Shown one piece after another: positions 5,183 through 5,301 of a stretch of 5,301 bases of DNA (position 1 is the stretch's first letter; every line of letters starts with the position of its first letter). The position numbers and the translations under genes were made by a program. The notes below the pieces were generated by a model. It saw only the letters and a list, made by a program, of their open reading frames with translations. It searched no databases and had not been told where the DNA came from. This DNA is from Gammaproteobacteria bacterium. GTDB taxonomy: Bacteria > Pseudomonadota > Gammaproteobacteria > Pseudomonadales > Azotimanducaceae. The DNA lies in the NCBI GenBank assembly GCA_018667205.1, contig JABIVN010000326.1, forward strand, positions 1 through 5,301, in the 5' to 3' direction.

Positions 5183-5301
5183 GCTTTCAGCCCGTGGATC
5201 CCGCCATTGGGGTAATGGCTGTAAAGTATGTGTGTTACAGGGTCCTGATGCTCTATCTCCCTGAACCGGTGCCAGGTATCCGCGCGCAGACGGCCAAATG
5301 A
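5158..5301 (-). CDS. Probable allantoicase, C-terminal fragment (5' end outside window)
   Basis: On the minus strand an open frame enters at 5301 and runs 47 codons to a TGA at 5160-5158. It reads RLRADTWHRF at 4-13, then PVTHILYSHYPNGGIHGLKA at 21-40 and YG at 41-42. This follows the end of allantoicases, which from memory closes with '..F.l....pvTHvRlniyPDGGvsRlRvyG'. Here PDGG is PNGG and the Arg after TH is Leu, so it is a diverged match. Allantoicase hydrolyses allantoate to ureidoglycolate and urea in the cytoplasm, downstream of hypoxanthine and urate in purine breakdown, which fits the adjacent purine genes. It converges on the adenine deaminase gene with a 25-bp tail-to-tail overlap (5158-5182), leaving no intergenic terminator. 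The assignment rests on a short C-terminal motif and context; the active site is outside the window. Confidence 0.62.
   Translation of the reverse strand, partial: SFGRLRADTWHRFREIEHQDPVTHILYSHYPNGGIHGLKAYGVGAPS

Overview
The window reads as part of a purine nucleoside scavenging and catabolism locus from a Gram-negative bacterium. An outer-membrane TonB-dependent receptor, a lipoprotein signal peptide and moderate GC content suggest a gammaproteobacterium, plausibly marine. That taxonomic guess is inference from gene style, not from a marker gene.

Layout, left to right. (1) At 2-256 (+) is the 3' end of an adenosine deaminase superfamily gene whose start lies before the window. (2) The 257-480 intergenic region holds a candidate sigma70 promoter, a hairpin, a near-perfect 19-bp dyad and a strong Shine-Dalgarno site. 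(3) At 481-2940 (+) is a complete 819-residue TonB-dependent receptor with signal peptide, TonB box, plug and barrel, and an unusual EF-hand-type calcium loop inside the barrel domain. (4) At 2941-3079 are two consecutive hairpins, the second a textbook intrinsic terminator, then a weak candidate promoter. (5) At 3080-4162 (+) is a lipoprotein of the NUP family ('purine nucleoside permease'). It has no membrane helices beyond its signal peptide and has nucleoside-phosphorylase-like motifs. (6) At 4175-5182 (+), 12 bp downstream and probably in the same operon, is an adenine deaminase (Aah1/type 2 group) with all metal ligands but glycine where the catalytic glutamate of HAGE is expected. (7) At 5158-5301 (-) is the C-terminal 47 codons of a convergent gene that looks like an allantoicase, overlapping the adenine deaminase gene by 25 bp.

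Inferred working model: the receptor brings nucleosides or a related compound across the outer membrane. The NUP lipoprotein splits nucleosides into base and sugar at the periplasmic face of the envelope. Adenosine and adenine are deaminated by the two ADA-superfamily enzymes to inosine and hypoxanthine. Hypoxanthine then enters the urate-allantoin-allantoate route, to which allantoicase belongs. The most checkable oddities are the missing catalytic glutamate in the adenine deaminase and the EF-hand in the receptor.
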